Shown here one piece after another: positions 5,064 to 5,898 of a DNA stretch of 5,898 nucleotides. Each line of letters starts with the position of its first letter. Within the stretch, counting starts at the first letter, position 1. Source of the DNA: DATFNV01 sp035266225 (GTDB lineage: Bacteria > Planctomycetota > Planctomycetia > Gemmatales > Gemmataceae); NCBI GenBank assembly GCA_035266225.1, contig DATFNV010000261.1, forward strand, positions 1 to 5,898, in the 5' to 3' direction. The translations under genes were made by a program, and so were the position numbers. The notes beneath the pieces are model-generated. The model saw only the letters and a list, made by a program, of their open reading frames with translations. It had not been told where the DNA came from and ran no database searches.

Positions 5064-5585
5064 TCAGTCCTCCAACAGGTGGGCCAACAGCGGCCGCAGC
5101 CGGTCGTAGGCGCGCGACAGGCGGCTGCGCACGGTGCCGGCCGGCACACCCAGGGCACGGGCGATCTCCTCGTGCGACAGGCCGGCGAAGTGGCGCAGCG
5201 ACACGACAACACGATGCTCGTCCGAGAGGTGCGCCACGGCACGGTGGACGTCGGCCCCGGGGTCATCACGCGGCGGGTCGGCGGCGGGCTCGGCGGGGAG
5301 GGTGACGGGACGCGGCCGGCGCCCCTCCGACACGGCGAGGTTGTGGGCGATGCGGTACAGGAAGCTCACGAGGCGCTGGGGCTGCCGCAGCGTCGGCAGC
5401 TTCTCCCAGGCGCGGCAGAAGGCTTCCTGGGCCATCTCCTCGGCGTCGTCGCGCTGCCCGGTTAGTCCGTAGACGTAGCTGATCAGCGGCGCGCGGTAGC
5501 GCCCGACGAACTGCACGAAGGCAGGGACGTCTCCCTCCCCGGCCCGACAGGCGATCTCACGATCGGTCAGAGTCACGGCACGCAT
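5064..5585 (-). CDS. ECF-family RNA polymerase sigma factor (sigma-70 regions 2 and 4)
   Basis: This 173-residue protein has the usual ECF length and architecture. Region 2 spans about residues 20-90: the DDAEEMAQEAFCRAWEKL helix (46-63) matches the core-RNAP/-10 recognition segment, and FLYRIAHNLAVSEGRR (75-90) matches region 2.4. A Pro/Asp-rich linker (91-110) follows. Region 4 (about 111-170) contains HLSDEHRVVVSLRHFAGLSHEEIARALGVP and the recognition helix AGTVRSRLSRAYDRLRP (149-165). It directs core RNA polymerase to a specific promoter set, not identifiable here. The ATG at 5583-5585 has only GAGG directly adjacent; a GTG three codons later (5574-5576) has GAGG 9 bases upstream and is a real alternative. 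The frame stays open to 5696, but the extra 37 residues are Arg-rich, outside the ECF fold, and about 65% G+C at third positions, so I exclude them. It probably heads the operon and may autoregulate it. Confidence 0.92.
   Translation of the reverse strand: MRAVTLTDREIACRAGEGDVPAFVQFVGRYRAPLISYVYGLTGQRDDAEEMAQEAFCRAWEKLPTLRQPQRLVSFLYRIAHNLAVSEGRRPRPVTLPAEPAADPPRDDPGADVHRAVAHLSDEHRVVVSLRHFAGLSHEEIARALGVPAGTVRSRLSRAYDRLRPLLAHLLED
5069..5073 (-). promoter_or_regulatory. Ribosome binding site GGAGG that fixes the GTG start of the putative anti-sigma gene
   Basis: GGAGG on the minus strand (complement of 5069-5073) lies within the last codons of the sigma gene, 7 bases before the GTG at 5059-5061. 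No ATG in that frame lies near the start; the first in-frame Met is about residue 102. The GTG is therefore the only sensible start, and it includes the cytosolic segment and membrane helix. Confidence 0.8.
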
Positions 5586-5898
5586 CCTCGCGACTGTAAT
5601 ACAGACGCGACGGCGGCCGTCCCGCTCCCTCCGAGTTGAACATTTCTGACCGTCACGGCTCGTGGGTCGCGTCGGCCCTTTCGTCCGTTTCATCAAATCT
5701 CTGCAGTTCTCTATTTTCTGACGTAAAGTGATTGCGAACGGCGGACGTTAGTTGAGTGATGACCCCGGCTGCTCGGGCCCATTTATTCCCCTCCGGCGAG
5801 CACCCCCATCATCGTGCGCGCCGGGCCGCGGTCCGTCGTTCGCCCGTCACCGTCCTCTCTGAACGAACTGGCCGCCCGGTCCGCGCCGCGCACCGGCC
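5586..5898. other. Upstream region of the sigma operon; no confident gene
   Basis: No convincing gene was seen in these 313 bases. The part next to the sigma gene (5586-5690) is an Arg-rich open extension judged non-coding. An A+T-rich pocket follows (about 5692-5740). From 5783 to the right edge, one minus-strand frame is open for 37 codons and then a TAA (complement of 5783-5785), with mostly G/C third positions. It could be the tail of an upstream gene but is too short to call. The plus strand also has an ATG at 5759 open to the right edge, but its third positions are less G+C-biased and it lacks a clear ribosome binding site. No tRNA, CRISPR or mobile-element signature was seen. Confidence 0.5.
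5692..5740 (-). promoter_or_regulatory. A+T-rich pocket, likely promoter region of the sigma/DUF4139 operon
   Basis: About 60% A+T over some 50 bases, against roughly one third in the rest of the window, located 105-155 bases before the sigma start. On the minus strand TTCGCA (complement of 5733-5738, 4 of 6 to the -35 consensus) is followed 17 bases later by AATAGA (3 of 6 to -10), a weak housekeeping-type match. A GAAC sequence just downstream recalls the -35 motif of ECF-dependent promoters, but no matching -10 is clear. Composition supports the call better than the motifs do. Confidence 0.3.

Noticed and set aside
5586..5696. 37-residue Arg-rich N-terminal extension of the sigma factor from a TTG/ATG near 5696
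   Set aside because: It lies outside the ECF fold, has weaker third-position G+C bias than the core gene, and has no strong ribosome binding site. It is better read as the untranslated leader.
5759..5898. Possible divergent plus-strand gene starting at ATG 5759 and open to the right edge
   Set aside because: The roughly 46 codons are Arg-rich with about 65% G+C third positions, below the genes here, and there is no clear Shine-Dalgarno sequence. It cannot be told apart from chance in G+C-rich DNA.

Overview
This 5.9 kb, high-G+C window is almost entirely coding on the minus strand. The G+C content, the start sites (ATG or GTG behind GGAGG/AGGAG sequences), the style of the ECF sigma/anti-sigma pair and the long palindromes between genes suggest a planctomycete, probably of the Gemmataceae/Gemmatales type. 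That placement is by pattern recognition, not by a database search.

Layout, following transcription from right to left. Positions 5586-5898 form an upstream region with an A+T-rich pocket at about 5692-5740, the likely promoter area. Next is an ECF-type sigma-70 factor (5064-5585). Two bases after its stop comes a GTG-started membrane protein (3370-5061). It has a short cytosolic segment, one transmembrane helix and a large exported DUF4139-type domain, and it is the obvious candidate for the anti-sigma factor. Its stop codon overlaps the ATG of a second DUF4139 protein (1955-3373), which has a signal peptide instead of an anchor. A 58-base gap holding a perfect 28-bp palindrome leads to a third DUF4139 paralogue (397-1896), also secreted. 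It ends a few bases before a near-perfect 78-bp palindrome (314-391) that contains the same 28-bp core. Further left are a G+C-rich terminator-like hairpin (206-249), a candidate promoter (167-195) and the first 41 codons of another exported protein that runs off the left edge (1-125).

The working model is inferred from gene order and domain architecture. The sigma factor is held at the membrane by the anchored DUF4139 protein. Two soluble exported paralogues of the same sensor-like domain are made from the same transcript and could compete with, assemble with or modulate the anchored copy. This would be an envelope-signalling module in which an uncharacterised domain (DUF4139) has been adopted as the extracytoplasmic part of an anti-sigma factor and then multiplied in tandem. 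The two palindromes lie just downstream of the two secreted genes and may be REP-like elements, RNA 3'-end structures or protein-binding dyads.
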